Source: Pararge aegeria (lineage: Eukaryota > Arthropoda > Insecta > Lepidoptera > Nymphalidae). Taken from it: 64,000 nt of DNA. A program made the position numbers and the translations under genes. Below are positions 55,501-58,500 of this stretch, one piece after another; position 1 is the stretch's first letter, and the number at the start of each line of letters is the position of its first letter. The stretch lies in assembly GCF_905163445.1 (NCBI RefSeq), contig NC_053197.1:5642001-5706000 (forward strand), in the 5' to 3' direction. The notes under the pieces are model-generated. The model was not told the DNA's origin. It searched no databases and worked only from the letters and a program-made list of their open reading frames with translations.

Positions 55501-58500
55501 ATAAATTATTATTGTTTTAATAGACGACTTTCATTCGAACTAGCTTAGTTATGGCCGATTTGTATCAAACCTATCACTAGTGAACTTTTATGTTAGACAA
55601 TTATTAATAGTAGATATTAAGATTTGGTATTTATCGTATTATTGATGTTGTTATATTTTTTATTCCAACTATTTATAGCTATTTTCTGGGATATTTTTTG
55701 CGTATTCCAGCGCAATGTTTACTTACTCTGGCTTTAAATTATTATTTTGTTATTTTCTCTGCCCTTATTACTTAATACTATTACTGAGAAGATATAGCTT
55801 GCGTCTTCGCGTTAGTATAATAAAAAAAAATTATGAAACGCCACGGGCGTTTATAGCGCCGTTTATGGATGCCAAAATTCTGGTACGGAGAAGGCGTACC
55901 AAAATTTTTCTTAATGCGTACACAGAGTTCCATAGAAACGCTGTTTACGCTTTTTATATCTTCTCGAATTCGTTGCGAGCTGGATGTTTAGTCAGCAACT
56001 GGCACGGTAATGATAGCAACGTATGCAATGTATCAAGGTCAACGCGCATTTTCTTTGGTCGGTTTGATACCCAGACAAACCTCGCATGCTGTGAATTGGT
56101 TATCTTTACTGTAATGCTGCTTGCGGGAATTTCCCGCATAAGATGTATTGACCAATGACAATGCGCGCTTGTGTAATAAGGTTGCAGATAAATAACTTGT
56201 AATCCATTAGTGTGGAGAAACTATATTTACATATTATTTGGTGTGCAGAGGGCGCTAGTCCCGCTGGGGAAGACGAAGGCGTTGAAGGAACATTAGTTCG
56301 CAAACACGAGTGGGAGTCAGCCGCTAAGCGAGCTTCTAACAGGTTCGTGGACAATAGTTTCTTATTTAGTGCAATTTTTCTTCCTGTTGCTATCCAATTA
56401 AAAAAAAAAAAATTGGTGTTATTGGTTGCACCTGTGTTTTTTTGTCTCAGGTCGTGGGATAAGGTGTTCGTTGTGGCCAAGGACGGTCGCATGTCGTTCT
56501 ACAAGGACCAGAAGTCGTACAAGGCGACGCCGGACCAGCACTGGCGCGGAGAGCCCCCGCTCGACCTCAACGGCGCCGTCGTCGAGGTCGCCGCAAACTA
56601 CACGAAGAAGAAGCACGTCTTCCGCCTCAGGTATTGAGAAAACATAAATTATACTTTAAAATTTACCTCATTACAGAATGCCTAGTGAAAGATTTACTAC
56701 ATACGTACAATTAATCGATCGCGTTTAAGTTAACCACGGTTACTATGGAATTGGAACAGTTTCAGCTTCTCTATCGATATATTATTTAAAGATAGGTTAC
56801 ATAGGAAATGGGTGTGGAAGAATGAAACAATTTTGTTGGCTTTGTCACTTCATAGTCAATAATAGCGAATTGAGCGCCAAAAATTTTTATAGAGATTATA
56901 GGGGGGACTGACTCAACGGGTGCTGCTCCTGGTAAAGATTCTCACACTAGGCAGTCTGACGAATAGTTCCAAAATAGTAAGGTTTTTGTCGATAACAGAA
57001 CTACATAAACACATCGTTTGTTGATGATACAAGCTTCATGAAGCATGCACAAATGTCTCCAAAAGCTATTTATTTATTTATACACCACAAATAGAAAAAA
57101 AAACAATGGACACAACAAAAATAAACTTAAAAAGTAGGATACGAAGGGCGGCCTTATCGCTTAGTAGCGATCTCTTTCAGGCAACCTTAGGATTAGGAAA
57201 ACCAAGGGAAACCGATTAATGGGGTGTATTATTATTATATACATACTAAATATAGGGTGGCTAAGTAAAACTTACTTTAAAAATGTGACATATGTAAAAA
57301 TCTCAACTTACTCTTGAGTTCCTATGCTTAACCACTCGTAGCTTACTTCCGCGGTTCCAGCTTAGAGATTGCGCGTACTGTAAAATTGTACAGTCCGTTA
57401 AATTGTGCTAATGTTTCAGGCTGAGCAACGGCGCGGAGTTCCTGCTACAAGCTCACGACGAGTCCGAGATGGGCGGCTGGCTGGAAGCCCTCCGCTCGCG
57501 CTCCGCAGCGCCCGCGCCGCGCTCGCACACGCTGCCCGCGCATCACGCGCAGGAGCCAAAGCGACGCTCCTTCTTCACCCTCAAGAAGAAGTCAGTACAA
57601 GCGCTCACCTATCTCTACTCGCCATAGCGGCGTTGCATGTGCACGTGTGTAAAATTTATTTTGATAGGGATGTAACGACGGTTTCATACTGCATCGTGCC
57701 AGTACGTGCCATCGCACCAGATTAGAACTTAACCACTGACCTCATTTGCGACCTATATAAACCGGTCCATGATGAAATAGATAAATACAACACGATCGAT
57801 TATATGAATCCTCCTTTATACGTACTCCGAATCACCCCTCTACCTTGCCTGCTCACAGTGCACGTATCCAAGCGACGTCCCTCATTTGCTCTCAAGAAGA
57901 AGTCAGTACAAGCACTTGCCTATTTGTACTCGCCATAGCGGTGGTGCATGTGCGCGTGTGTAAAATTTATTTTGATAGGGATGTAACGACGGTTTCATTT
58001 TGGATCGTGCCAGTACGTGCCATCGCTCCAGATTCAAACTAAACCACTGACCTCATTTGCGATCTATATAGTACGGTCCTTGATGAAATTGATAAATACA
58101 GCACGATCGATTATATGACTCCTACTTTATACGTACTCCGAATCACCCCTCTACCTTGCCTGCTCACAGTGCATGTATCCAAGCGACGTACCTCATTTAC
58201 TCTAAAGAAGAAGTCAGTACAAGCACTTACCAATTTCTGCTCGCATGTGCGCTTTTAAATCAAACATTATTTTGATAGGGAAGTTTAGATTAATGCCGGG
58301 TTTATACCGGATAATGCCAGTTCGTGCCATCGCACCAGGTTCCATTTCATCTACTGATCTCATTTGTGATTGTGAAGGCTCAGTCCACTATGAAGAAAAG
58401 AAGGTAGCACGATCAATTATAAATCCTACTTTGTACGTTATCCGGATCGCCCGCCTACCCCGCCTGCTTATAATGCGCGGGTATCCAAGCGACGCTCCTC

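Noticed and set aside
55715..56158. 147-codon plus-strand frame as a separate gene or beta-Spec exon
   Set aside because: No matching splice sites in phase with exons 34 or 35, no recognised family; kept only as an unassigned frame.
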